NCBI GenBank assembly: GCA_029862725.1
Contig: JAOTWT010000003.1
Coordinates: 1 to 22,822 of the forward strand
Length of the DNA: 22,822 bases
Reading direction: 5' to 3'
Source of the DNA: Acidobacteriota bacterium
GTDB taxonomy: Bacteria > Acidobacteriota > Blastocatellia > Pyrinomonadales > Pyrinomonadaceae
Shown here piece by piece: positions 1 through 9,716 of this stretch; position 1 is the stretch's first letter, and the number at the start of each line of letters is the position of its first letter. The notes beneath the pieces were generated by a model, which was not told the DNA's origin, made no database searches, and was given only the letters and a program-made list of their open reading frames with translations. The translations under genes were made by a program, and so were the position numbers.

Positions 1-129
1 TGTGCGACGGTCGATGAGGATCATCCCGCTTCCCGCAGGGTCTTGGAGAAGGTCGGAATGGAATTTTACGGCTACGATTTTGATGACGTTGGCAGATACC
101 TAGTCTATGTTTTGAACCACGAAGGTTAA
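1..129 (+). CDS. GNAT-family N-acetyltransferase, C-terminal fragment
   Basis: Frame 1 is open from the window edge to TAA at 127-129 and gives 42 residues. The segment DEDHPASRRVLEKVGM matches the end of the GNAT fold (RimJ/RimL-like, Acetyltransf_3), where an Asn/His-x-x-Ser-x-x-[VL]-x-x-Lys-x-Gly-[FM] motif sits on the acetyl-CoA-binding helix. The following strand (FYGYDFDDVGRYLVYVL) fits the final beta strands of the family. The acceptor substrate cannot be read from this fragment. The start and the pyrophosphate-binding loop lie outside the window. Confidence 0.7.
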   Translation, partial: CATVDEDHPASRRVLEKVGMEFYGYDFDDVGRYLVYVLNHEG

Positions 130-202
130 TAAAGATATTTTGAACAATATCGTGACCGTAATCGTTACAACTTAATGGCGGAAGAAAACATCGGATTGCT
201 GC

Positions 203-227
203 AAAAGGCGGACCTTTTAGTTTTTAT
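203..227 (+). terminator. Weak possible terminator after the acetyltransferase
   Basis: AAAAGG (203-208) pairs with CCTTTT (213-218) around a CGGA loop and is followed by a T-rich run at 221-227. The stem is short and AT-rich, and it sits just before the ribosome-binding site of the next gene, so this is only a possibility. Confidence 0.25.
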
Positions 228-245
228 TAAATCGGGAGAAAATTG

Positions 246-590
246 ATGTCGGAATTTGAAAAGGAAGTTGAAAAAGCAGAAAAGGAACTCGAACAAAGTC
301 TGATACCCGTCGAGGGTGAGGAAGATCTGGATGATGAGTATTTGGGAGATCTAAAGATGCAAGCTCAGGAATATCAGCAGAAGCTGCAGGAAGCGGCAGC
401 CAAGGCGAAGGACTTTGCGACGGAGAAATTTGGCCAGGCTGGCGACAAGCTCAAAGAACTTCAGGAAAAGGGCCCGCAGGAGATCGTCGAGGATGTAAAG
501 GAATACGCCCGCAAGAAACCGGGTCAGACAATCCTCATTTCAGCGGCGGTCGGACTGTTTCTCGGGCTCCTGTTCAAGAACCGGAAGTAA
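246..590 (+). CDS. DUF883/ElaB-YqjD-like membrane-anchored small protein
   Basis: This is a 114-residue acidic, highly helical protein with a single hydrophobic C-terminal segment. The first ~85 residues are rich in Glu, Lys, Ala and Gln and look like a coiled coil. The end, KKPGQTILISAAVGLFLGLLF plus a basic tail, is the Gly-zipper-like anchor characteristic of the DUF883 (ElaB/YqjD) family, in which the E. coli members are inner-membrane proteins that can bind ribosomes. The ATG at 246 is preferred over the TTG at 243 because GGGAG (234-238) then lies 7 nt upstream. It is a single-gene unit: a strong terminator follows and the next gene converges on it. The function in this organism is unknown; a stress or envelope role is only an inference. 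Confidence 0.75.
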   Translation: MSEFEKEVEKAEKELEQSLIPVEGEEDLDDEYLGDLKMQAQEYQQKLQEAAAKAKDFATEKFGQAGDKLKELQEKGPQEIVEDVKEYARKKPGQTILISAAVGLFLGLLFKNRK

Positions 591-620
591 GACGGAAATT
601 TTACTGATGATTTTTTTATG

Positions 621-646
621 GCCGGGCAGCAGCCCGGCTTTTCTTT
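621..646 (+). terminator. Rho-independent terminator of the DUF883-like gene
   Basis: GCCGGGC (621-627) pairs perfectly with GCCCGGC (632-638) around a 4-nt loop, followed by TTTTCTTT (639-646). It lies 30 bp after the stop codon of the DUF883-like gene and faces the convergent efflux operon. Confidence 0.85.
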
Positions 647-736
647 ACCTTCGTTTCGCAGCACGCTCGGTGCAAGAACCTGGGTTTGTTTAGACTAAAG
701 GCTGTCTTTTCAATCCTCAATCTTCAATTAACCCTC

Positions 737-2296
737 TCAGTTCGTTTTAAGCCATTCGGCCCGTAATAAGAAACTCCCCTCGGTGACTATCTTGTCCCCC
801 ACGAAGATTCCCTCTTTGACCGGGTAATTCGTTCCCGTTTTGTCCATCAATGAGACCCGGCGGATAACGAAGGTCTTCGGATCCTCCGTCGCTTCGAAGA
901 CCACCTGTTCGTCTCCCAAAAACTGCACCGCGGCTTCCGGTACCATCGCCGTCGTTTTTTCCCGACCCCCAATTGTCGCAAATGCGACGTTTACATACAT
1001 TCCGATCTTTAGCTCCTGACCTGCATTGGAGAGTTCGATCCGCACCTGCGCGGTTCTTGTTGAAGTGTCCAGCTCCGGATCTATATATGAGATATTCCCG
1101 CGGAAATACCGGCCGGGATAGGCATCTGTTGTGACGCCCGCCCCGCTGCCGATACGAAGCCTTCCGAGATCTTTTTCAAAGACCTGTGCGATAACCCAGA
1201 CTGTCGAGAGATCAGTCACCTTAGCCAGCTTTCCATTCGAGGTGACGACCTCGCCTCGATTTGCGATCCTTTCGGTAATCGTACCCGTCACGGGTGATGC
1301 GACCGGGAGATCGGCGTTTATCTGCGAAGGCGAATTCAAGGAATCAATCCTGCGTTTTGAAAGACCCAGGACGAGCAGCCTCGCCCGCTCGGAACCGACC
1401 TCGGACTGTTTCTTACGGACCATGGTCAGATAGCTGTCAATCTCATTGCGTCGGGCCGGATTGATCTTCAAAAGGCTCTTGGAGCGCTCGAACCGCTTCG
1501 AAGCTTCCTCACGCTCTGCCGCCGCGGTCTTGAAGGCCGTCTCCGCCTTTTCAAGCTCACGCTTACTGATCGCTCCGATCGAAGCAAGTTTTTTGGAACG
1601 CTCATAGTTGGCCTTCGTCTCGCTCAACATCGCTTCGGCAGCCTCGAGCTTTGCGGTCATGCTGTCCAGTTCGTTTCTCGACTCCTCAGAAATCTCCGAC
1701 AGACTCAGGGCGCGTGCATATCTCTTGTTTGCCTCGTCAAGCTCGGCTTTTCGGCTCAAATAAACCGACTGCGCGGAGGCGAGTTCTTCGCTCGAAACTA
1801 CAGCGATCGTGTCACCGCGCCGGACGAAGCGCCCGAGGTCCGCGTTTATCGATTTGACCACACCGCTTACCTGCGTAACGACGGGAGTCATGGCATAATC
1901 GTTTGCGTTTATGACACCGGTCGTCGTCGCTTCCGCCGCTGTCCCCACGAGGGATTCGCCGACCTCGACGATCTTCAAATTTGCCGCTTTCAGCTGATCA
2001 TCCGAAAGCGTGATCATCCGCTCATTTTCCGGGACAGGCTTGCCGCCGTTTGTCTCGCTGAACGATGTATTCCTGGGGGCCGCGACGGGCTTCCCGCCGG
2101 GACCACGGAAAAACATGTACCAGATGCCGAAGGCCAAGATACAAATGACCAGGATACCGGAGGCTGCAGCGATGACGAGTCGCGGCCCCACAATAAAACC
2201 ACCTGGTTTTTTGATCGGTTCATCGATCTCAAACCCGTTTGCCCGCTCTTCATCCGGCGATCGGGCTACTTCCGGTCTTTCTTCTTCGTTATTCAT
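737..2296 (-). CDS. cusB: CusB-type periplasmic adaptor (membrane fusion protein) of a Cu/Ag RND pump
   Basis: This 519-residue HlyD/CusB-family adaptor would link the inner-membrane pump to the outer-membrane channel. An N-terminal cytoplasmic tail of ~38 residues precedes one membrane helix (~40-63). Then come a split lipoyl/barrel-sandwich domain (~128-170 and ~330-365), a long coiled-coil hairpin (~170-310, rich in Glu, Lys, Ala and Arg), a beta-barrel region (~360-440, containing DLSTVWVIAQVFEKDLG) and a membrane-proximal domain. The hairpin is long for a CusB. The start overlaps the cusC stop by ATGA, which indicates translational coupling, and this is the last gene of the operon. I see no Met-rich N-terminal metal-binding segment like that of E. 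coli CusB. The family is secure; the metal preference is inferred from CusA. Confidence 0.9.
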   Translation of the reverse strand: MNNEEERPEVARSPDEERANGFEIDEPIKKPGGFIVGPRLVIAAASGILVICILAFGIWYMFFRGPGGKPVAAPRNTSFSETNGGKPVPENERMITLSDDQLKAANLKIVEVGESLVGTAAEATTTGVINANDYAMTPVVTQVSGVVKSINADLGRFVRRGDTIAVVSSEELASAQSVYLSRKAELDEANKRYARALSLSEISEESRNELDSMTAKLEAAEAMLSETKANYERSKKLASIGAISKRELEKAETAFKTAAAEREEASKRFERSKSLLKINPARRNEIDSYLTMVRKKQSEVGSERARLLVLGLSKRRIDSLNSPSQINADLPVASPVTGTITERIANRGEVVTSNGKLAKVTDLSTVWVIAQVFEKDLGRLRIGSGAGVTTDAYPGRYFRGNISYIDPELDTSTRTAQVRIELSNAGQELKIGMYVNVAFATIGGREKTTAMVPEAAVQFLGDEQVVFEATEDPKTFVIRRVSLMDKTGTNYPVKEGIFVGDKIVTEGSFLLRAEWLKTN

Positions 2297-3578
2297 CTTG
2301 TCACCAATTCAGGGGCGTTGGTCGCCCTGTAAATCTCGACCTTTGCCAGATACGTTTCGAGTTCCGAGTCGATCAGGCTTTCCCGCAATTCGATCACTCG
2401 CCTTTGTTCAGCCAGGTATTCAAGCAATGAATTCGAACCCAGTTCGTACATCTGCCTGACGACATCCAGATTTTGCTCGGCTTGCCCGACGACCCCGGCG
2501 CGCGTAATAGACATCGATCGAAAGGCCGAGTCATACCTGACCAACGCTTTCGCAACATCCTGCCGGACAACAAGTTCACCAAAGGCGCGCCGTTTTTCCA
2601 TCGCTTCCTTCGAGATAACCGCCGCTTCGATCGCATCCCGGCTCCGGTTTTTATAAGGAAGCAGAAAACGGATTCCAAATACGACGTAATTGAACTGCAC
2701 GGTTTCGGTCATTTTGAGGCGTTGATATCCAAGGGTCGCCATCGCGTCGAGCTTGCCATTGCTGGCGGCCATCTCGATCTCCGCATCGGCGAGATCTTCC
2801 ATCGCCTTCAAAACAAGTAAATCCGGGCGCGAGTCGAGCGCGCGGGCAGTAAGTACAGAGGCAGAATCAAACGTCGAGGGGCTTTGGTCAAAGTCACCTC
2901 TTAAAGTCAATGATTCGGCGGGATCCAGACCGATAAGCGTTCTGAGTTCCAGAAGCGAGATGAGGACATTACTTTCGGCGACCTCGCGCTTCGCGCGGAC
3001 CCTGTTCAACTCGACAAGCAGCATGTTTTCCTCAAGCGGCGCCGTCTTCCCTTCAACGACCCGTGCCTGAATCAGCCGAAAACTCTCGCTTAGTGAACGC
3101 AGGAAATCTTCGACCAATTCGTGCTTGTATGCCAAAGCCAGGGTTTCGCCGAATTTCATACGGACCCTTGCGGCAAGAGCGTTTTCCGCCTGGGCCACCG
3201 CCAAGAGCTTAACTTCAGCCTCACGTTGCGCGGTCAGGACCCTCGTCCGGCGCCGGCCTCCCAGTTCGAGCGGCATCGTGCCCTGGATCGTGTAACGATG
3301 CGCCGAGCCAAAGGTCCTCTGTTGGCCGCTCGCCTCGACGCTCATCCGCGCCCTTTGGCCTGCCTGCGCGACGAGCCGTTCGGATGCCTCCGCTTCTTTC
3401 CGGAGCGCGTTGATCTGATCGTTGTTGGCAATCGCCATCCGGACCGCATCGTCGGCCGTTATCCCGTTTACCTGATCCAGGAACTGCGGACGGGTGACAG
3501 TCGCCGTGGACTGGGCAATCAAACAAGTCGCCCCGGCGATAAGTAACGAAAGAACGAAGAGGATTCTTATGACGTGAA

Positions 3579-3582
<4 letters not shown>
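2293..3582 (-). CDS. cusC: TolC-like outer-membrane channel of the metal efflux pump (CusC-type)
   Basis: This 429-residue outer membrane efflux protein begins with a signal peptide (MIHVIRILFVLSLLIAGA, cleavage probably near residue 25). I see no convincing lipobox, unlike E. coli CusC, which is lipid-anchored. Two repeats of the OEP family follow, each made of long amphipathic helices; the second contains LRESLIDSELETYLAKVEIYRA near the end. The protein would form a trimeric channel spanning the outer membrane and periplasm. It overlaps cusA upstream and cusB downstream by 4 bp each (ATGA), so the three genes are tightly coupled. The order A-C-B differs from the E. coli C-F-B-A order. Confidence 0.88.
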
Positions 3583-6716
<3,134 letters not shown>

Positions 6717-6725
6717 TGTTGGTTA

Positions 6726-6821
6726 GTTCCAGATTCCAAGTTCGTTTCGGCTGCGCGGTACCTGAGAATTCAAGATCCGATCCCACGAGCGTGAAACTTG
6801 GAACATGGAAGATGAAAACTC
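6726..6821. repeat. GTTCCA/TTGAAACT palindromic element, intergenic copy
   Basis: The left arm GTTCCAGATTCCAAGTT (6726-6742) is mirrored on the right by GAAACTTGGAACATGGAA (~6793-6810) and then GATGAAAACTCC. Read on the minus strand, the right arm (GGAGTTTTCATC, then GTTCCAAGTTTCA) closely resembles the two copies inside copA. The element fills nearly the whole gap between the lipoprotein gene and cusA. Confidence 0.6.
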
Positions 6822-7241
6822 CTAATACGCCGTCGTCGAGATCGACGTCTTGCCCGATTCCTTGCCTTCGTAACTGATTTGCGCTTGCCATTCACCTGCC
6901 ATCTGAAGGCTTACTTTGCCGTTGAACTCACCTGGTGTTCCCGTAGTCGTAAGGGTCGCGGCGTCATTCATTTCCGCCATCGAACCCATTGCCGGCATAT
7001 TGAAATTCAGCGCCGCCGCTTCTATTTCGACCGGATTCCCGGACCCGTCGGTGAACTTGAGGGTAATGTCCTGTTCGCCGTTCTTGAGTTTTCCGTCGGC
7101 ATTCATTATTGAAACGGTCAGATTGTCGTTCACCTTTTTCTCGGCAATCGTCTTCATTGAAGTTCCGGTTGCGCCACCGCCGCATGCGGCAATAAACAGA
7201 CTGAAGGCAATCAAAGTTGTAGAAAATAATAACGATTTCAT
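6822..7241 (-). CDS. YtkA/FixH-like lipoprotein in the copper efflux operon
   Basis: This 139-residue lipoprotein starts with MKSLLFSTTLIAFSLFIAAC; the lipobox FIAAC puts the lipidated Cys at residue 20. The rest is one beta-sandwich domain of the YtkA/FixH type. It has the characteristic MPAMGSMAEM stretch (methionine-rich, potential Cu+ ligands) and the late motif GEFNGKVSLQMAGEWQAQISYEG. The start at 7241 is chosen because AGGAG (7250-7254) lies 8 nt upstream and the signal peptide begins there; a longer reading frame upstream has no such support. It is the second gene of the operon, before cusA. A periplasmic metal-handling or chaperone role is inferred from context and the Met motif. Confidence 0.82.
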   Translation of the reverse strand: MKSLLFSTTLIAFSLFIAACGGGATGTSMKTIAEKKVNDNLTVSIMNADGKLKNGEQDITLKFTDGSGNPVEIEAAALNFNMPAMGSMAEMNDAATLTTTGTPGEFNGKVSLQMAGEWQAQISYEGKESGKTSISTTAY

Positions 7242-7326
7242 TTTGGTCACTCCTGGTTTAATAAAACGATAAATGTTGAGCCGGAAGAATCTATCCGGCG
7301 AAATACAAAACAAAAAACGCGCCGGT

Positions 7327-7352
7327 TTTTCAGGCACACGGAGTCCTGAAAA
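7327..7352. repeat. Hairpin between the first two genes of the efflux operon
   Basis: TTTTCAGG (7327-7334) pairs perfectly with CCTGAAAA (7345-7352) around a 10-nt loop. In the direction of transcription (minus), a GCGTTTTTTGTTTTG tract follows about 10 nt later. It could be an attenuator, a partial terminator or a processing site that sets the level of the upstream small gene relative to the pump. The distance from stem to T-run is larger than in a standard terminator. Confidence 0.4.
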
Positions 7353-7376
7353 TAGACGCATTTCGGGTTTAAAAAA

Positions 7377-7766
7377 CTAGATTAAGAGAGAATTGTGGGT
7401 TAGAAAAAGCGGGGCGCCGGACGGAATTAAGTCTGAAAGATAATTCCCGTCCCTGATGTCCTTTGGTCTTGTCGAATTCGCAATACGGGAGAATCCGTGT
7501 TCGGCCACGGTCGAAACAATAAAGGATGCCTGGACTACGTTCGACGATGAGGGCGCCGACGGCATCGTTTCCGTACAGGACGTAAGCCGGCAAAAGTTAT
7601 TGCGATGAGGTCCCGCCGTTTCTTTCGCCTTCGCCGCCTTCTTACAGCATTTCATCGGGCAAACCCTGTTCCCATTCATGGTTTCCGCAGCGCTTAGCGG
7701 AGCTCCGCCCATGGCGCCAATTGCCATAATAAGAATAAAGAACAAGGTTTTGAGCCGAATCGACAT
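7377..7766 (-). CDS. Secreted Cys-rich small protein, first gene of the copper efflux operon
   Basis: A 129-residue protein with a signal peptide (MSIRLKTLFFILIMAIGAMG, cleavage probably after the Ala-rich LSAAET region). The mature N-terminus carries a dense cysteine cluster, CPMKCC (Cys 36, 40, 41) and CRLTSC (Cys 59, 64), with a Met between. The remaining ~65 residues show no motif I recognise. The ATG at 7766 is preferred over a TTG at 7790. A -35/-10 pair (7798-7803 and 7774-7779) ends 7 nt before this ATG, so the TTG would lie inside the promoter. By position it leads the cus-type operon. Thiol binding of copper in the periplasm is a reasonable inference but is not shown. Confidence 0.65.
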   Translation of the reverse strand: MSIRLKTLFFILIMAIGAMGGAPLSAAETMNGNRVCPMKCCKKAAKAKETAGPHRNNFCRLTSCTETMPSAPSSSNVVQASFIVSTVAEHGFSRIANSTRPKDIRDGNYLSDLIPSGAPLFLTHNSLLI

Positions 7767-7773
7767 CAATTCG

Positions 7774-7803
7774 AGTCTACGTTTTAGCAATTCGAAATGT
7801 CAA
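7774..7803 (-). promoter_or_regulatory. Candidate promoter of the copper efflux operon
   Basis: On the minus strand TTGACA (7803-7798, perfect -35) is separated by 18 bp from TAGACT (7779-7774, 4 of 6 matches to TATAAT). Only 7 nt separate the -10 from the ATG at 7766, and no Shine-Dalgarno sequence is present, so the message would be leaderless. Confidence 0.45.
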
Positions 7804-7813
7804 TCAATAATTG

Positions 7814-8085
7814 CCTCATTTGGCACGTAGTGCCGATCAGTCTCCTAGCCGTGGCGTTTACGCCACGGAGAAGGAACGCAATCTCGTTTGCGCCGCGTCA
7901 GCGTCGCACAGATCAAAAAGACAAGGATCTTACTTGCCGCGTAACGGCCCCGAGTCTCCCAAGCCGCGGCCATTTCACAATATGAAATCCTCATTTGGCA
8001 CGTAGTGCCGATCAGTCTGCTAGCCGTGGCGTTTACGCCACGGAGAAGCAGCGTAATCTCGTTTGCGCCGCGTCAGCGGCGCCAC
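7814..8085 (-). repeat. Left REP-like array of the RAYT island (three units)
   Basis: Two ~96-bp direct copies (7814-7909 and 7989-8085, period 175) each hold three hairpins: GGCACGTAGTGCC, CCGTGGCGTTTACGCCACGG and a GC-rich palindrome (GCGCCGC...). Between them, 7928-7975 is a degraded unit of the right-hand type (CTTACTTGCCGCGTAACGGC, then GAGTC and AGCCGCGGCC). Relative to the right array all units are inverted: the shared word CTAGCCGTGGC here is GCCACGGCTAG there. Confidence 0.85.
8065..8082. repeat. Inner GC-rich palindrome, left flank of the transposase
   Basis: GCGCCGC, GTCA loop, GCGGCGC: a perfect 7-bp stem, 9 bp beyond the transposase stop codon. It mirrors the palindrome at 8621-8638, so the gene is framed by a matched pair. 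Confidence 0.75.
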
Positions 8086-8091
8086 AATGAA

Positions 8092-8547
8092 TCAACCAAA
8101 AAGAAACCGGTCATCAACCTCGTCGATATCGTGAAGACTCAGAATCCTTCGATACTCGTCTTCAAAACTTAGGTTTGAATGATGTTCGCGCTGGTTTTTG
8201 ATATAGCTTACAACCGCCGCCACATTCGACTTACTGACGGAGAAAACCGAGTAACCGTCCTGCCAACCGAATGAAAACAAATCGGAGAACTCATTTTTGA
8301 TCCAGTGAGAGGAACTGCCCTTTATTTGATTCATCAAGACGCTGGGCGAATGAACCGGCTTTGCACGTAGCAATGCGTGGATGTGATCTTCGATTCCACC
8401 AACTTGAATCGGAGTAGCGCCGATGTTTCGAGCGATACCGGAAAGATAGTCCCAGATGCGGTTTTCCTTGTCAGGTTTCAGAAAATATTTTCGATTCTTT
8501 GTGCTGAAAACAAGGTGATAGAAAAGAGAGGAATAGGTGTTGGCCAT
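8092..8547 (-). CDS. REP-associated tyrosine transposase (RAYT), Y1/HUH family
   Basis: This 151-residue single-domain HUH nuclease belongs to the IS200/IS605 TnpA-like Y1 superfamily, which cuts and rejoins single-stranded DNA at hairpins. It opens with the family motif MANTYSSLFYHLVFSTKNR. The HUH metal-binding pair is H55-I-H57 (GGIEDHIHALL), and the catalytic tyrosine is Y115 in VVSYIKNQREHH. The conserved GWQDGYSVFSVS segment lies between them. All catalytic residues are present and the frame is intact, so the protein may be active. AAGGAGG lies 8 nt before the ATG. The surrounding hairpin arrays are its likely substrates, as in bacterial REP/RAYT systems. No cargo or TnpB is present. 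Confidence 0.92.
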   Translation of the reverse strand: MANTYSSLFYHLVFSTKNRKYFLKPDKENRIWDYLSGIARNIGATPIQVGGIEDHIHALLRAKPVHSPSVLMNQIKGSSSHWIKNEFSDLFSFGWQDGYSVFSVSKSNVAAVVSYIKNQREHHSNLSFEDEYRRILSLHDIDEVDDRFLFG

Positions 8548-8620
8548 GTGAGGTGCCTCCTTGTGAGAATTTTATGGGAATTTATCACAAAGAAGATTTG
8601 TTTGGAATATTCGTTTTCAG

Positions 8621-8638
8621 GCGCCGCATACGCGGCGC
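8621..8638. repeat. Inner GC-rich palindrome, right flank of the transposase
   Basis: GCGCCGC, ATAC loop, GCGGCGC: a perfect 7-bp stem identical to the left palindrome except in the loop, 74 bp upstream of the transposase ATG. Related copies recur at ~8940-8953 and ~9189-9204 inside the right array. Confidence 0.75.
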
Positions 8639-8658
8639 GAAAAATCGATTTACATCCC

Positions 8659-9320
8659 GTGGCCTGAAGGCCACGGCTAGGTGACTGCCTGCCGCTACAC
8701 GGCAGGTAAGGATTAATTGTTTTGTCAAAGCGGCCCGAAGGCCACGGCTAGGTGACTGCCTGCCGCTACACGGCAGGTAAGGATTAATTGTTTTGTCAAA
8801 GTGGCCTAAAGGCCAGGGCTAGGTGACTGCCTGCCGCTACACGGCAGGTAAGGATGTCTACCTGTTTAAGTGGCCTTGAAGGACGCGGCTAGGTGACTGC
8901 CTGCCGCTACGCGACGGATTTCGCCTATTTCGGACTTGCGCCGCATACGCGGCACAACGAACCGATTTACATCGCCCGTGGCCTAAAGGCCACGGCTAGG
9001 TGACTGCCTGCCGCTACACGGCATGTAAGGATTAATTGTTTTGTCAAAGTGGCCTTGAAGGACGCGGCTAGGTGACTGCCTGCCGCTACGCGACAGGTAA
9101 GGATGTCTAGATGTTTAAGTGGCCTGAAGGCCACGGCTGGGTGACTGCCTGCCGCTATGCGACGGATTTCGCCTAGTTCGGACTTGCGCCGCATACGCGG
9201 CGCGACAAATCGATTTACATCCCCCGTGGCCTGAAGGCCACGGCTAGGTGACTGCCTGCCGCTACGCGACCAGGTGAGGATGTCTGGATGTTTAAGCGGC
9301 CTAAAAGCCACGGCTATCAG
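8659..9320 (+). repeat. Right REP-like array of the RAYT island (nine units)
   Basis: Nine copies of a ~71-bp unit start at 8659, 8730, 8801, 8870, 8978, 9049, 9119, 9226 and 9296. Each unit has two hairpins: CCGTGGCC-TGAA-GGCCACGG, then after GGCTAGGTGACTG a second one CCTGCCG-CTACA-CGGCAGG, then TAAGGAT. Two spacer types follow, TTAATTGTTTTGTCAAA or GTCT(A/G)xxTGTTTAA. Units 4 and 7 are 107-108 bp long because they carry an extra segment with the GCCGCATACGCGGC palindrome. The last unit is partial. Frames reading through the array on the minus strand are by-products of the repeats. Confidence 0.9.
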
Positions 9321-9477
9321 ACTCGAGCTGCCATACGGCGGTTATGGAATGATTCACCCTCGTGCCATCTCGTTCAACGCGTCGCCCTGCGGGCCTTCGG
9401 TTGAATGTTCTTCGACCCGAACTCAAATGCATGACATCCCGCATTATCGCACACACGCCCTCTCGCAAACCCGCCGC
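9321..9477. other. Intergenic stretch between the REP array and a small ORF
   Basis: I see no convincing gene, RNA or regulatory site here. Open frames on both strands are short and lack family motifs. Confidence 0.5.
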
Positions 9478-9693
9478 CTACCGGACCGAATTCGAAATAA
9501 AATCGCGGAAAATATCACAAAAACGCCCGCTGAAACAAACGCGGCTGAGAAGCCACCGGTCCGAGATACCGAAATCGTCAGGAACAAGAAATTCTAAAAG
9601 CCAGAAAAAATAACAGCCATAGTAGGCCATTGCCGTGATCGACAGAATCCATAGGCGGAGAGATTGGACAACAAACTTTAGTTCCTTGTTCAA
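9478..9693 (-). CDS. Small hypothetical membrane protein or gene remnant
   Basis: A 71-codon frame on the minus strand, just after the methyltransferase-oxidoreductase gene. It starts at TTG (or a few codons earlier in frame) and contains one clear hydrophobic stretch, LWILSITAMAYYGCYFFWLLEFLV, followed by PDDFG and a Cys/Phe-rich tail. I do not recognise the family. It could be a short membrane protein co-transcribed with the fusion gene, or the front part of a larger membrane protein cut off by the REP array. No good Shine-Dalgarno sequence was seen. Confidence 0.3.
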   Translation of the reverse strand: MNKELKFVVQSLRLWILSITAMAYYGCYFFWLLEFLVPDDFGISDRWLLSRVCFSGRFCDIFRDFISNSVR

Positions 9694-9716
9694 ATGGTGT
9701 TCATCTGTTCTTTTGT

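Noticed and set aside
6822..7361. A 179-residue version of the YtkA-like lipoprotein starting at 7361
   Set aside because: The signal peptide and AGGAG site define the start at 7241; the extension crosses the hairpin at 7327-7352.
8967..9311. A 114-codon minus-strand open frame with repeated RVAAGSHLAVAFRP segments
   Set aside because: It lies wholly inside the hairpin array. The protein repeat simply mirrors the DNA repeat and there is no ribosome-binding site.
8659..9320. CRISPR array
   Set aside because: Spacers are not unique (the same TTAATTGTTTTGTCAAA recurs), units contain two hairpins, lengths are ~71-108 bp, and no cas genes are near. A REP array fits better.
9274..9613. Plus-strand frames of 83 and 107 codons after the REP array
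   Set aside because: Basic, low-information sequences with no motif, no ribosome-binding site and opposite to the small hydrophobic frame.
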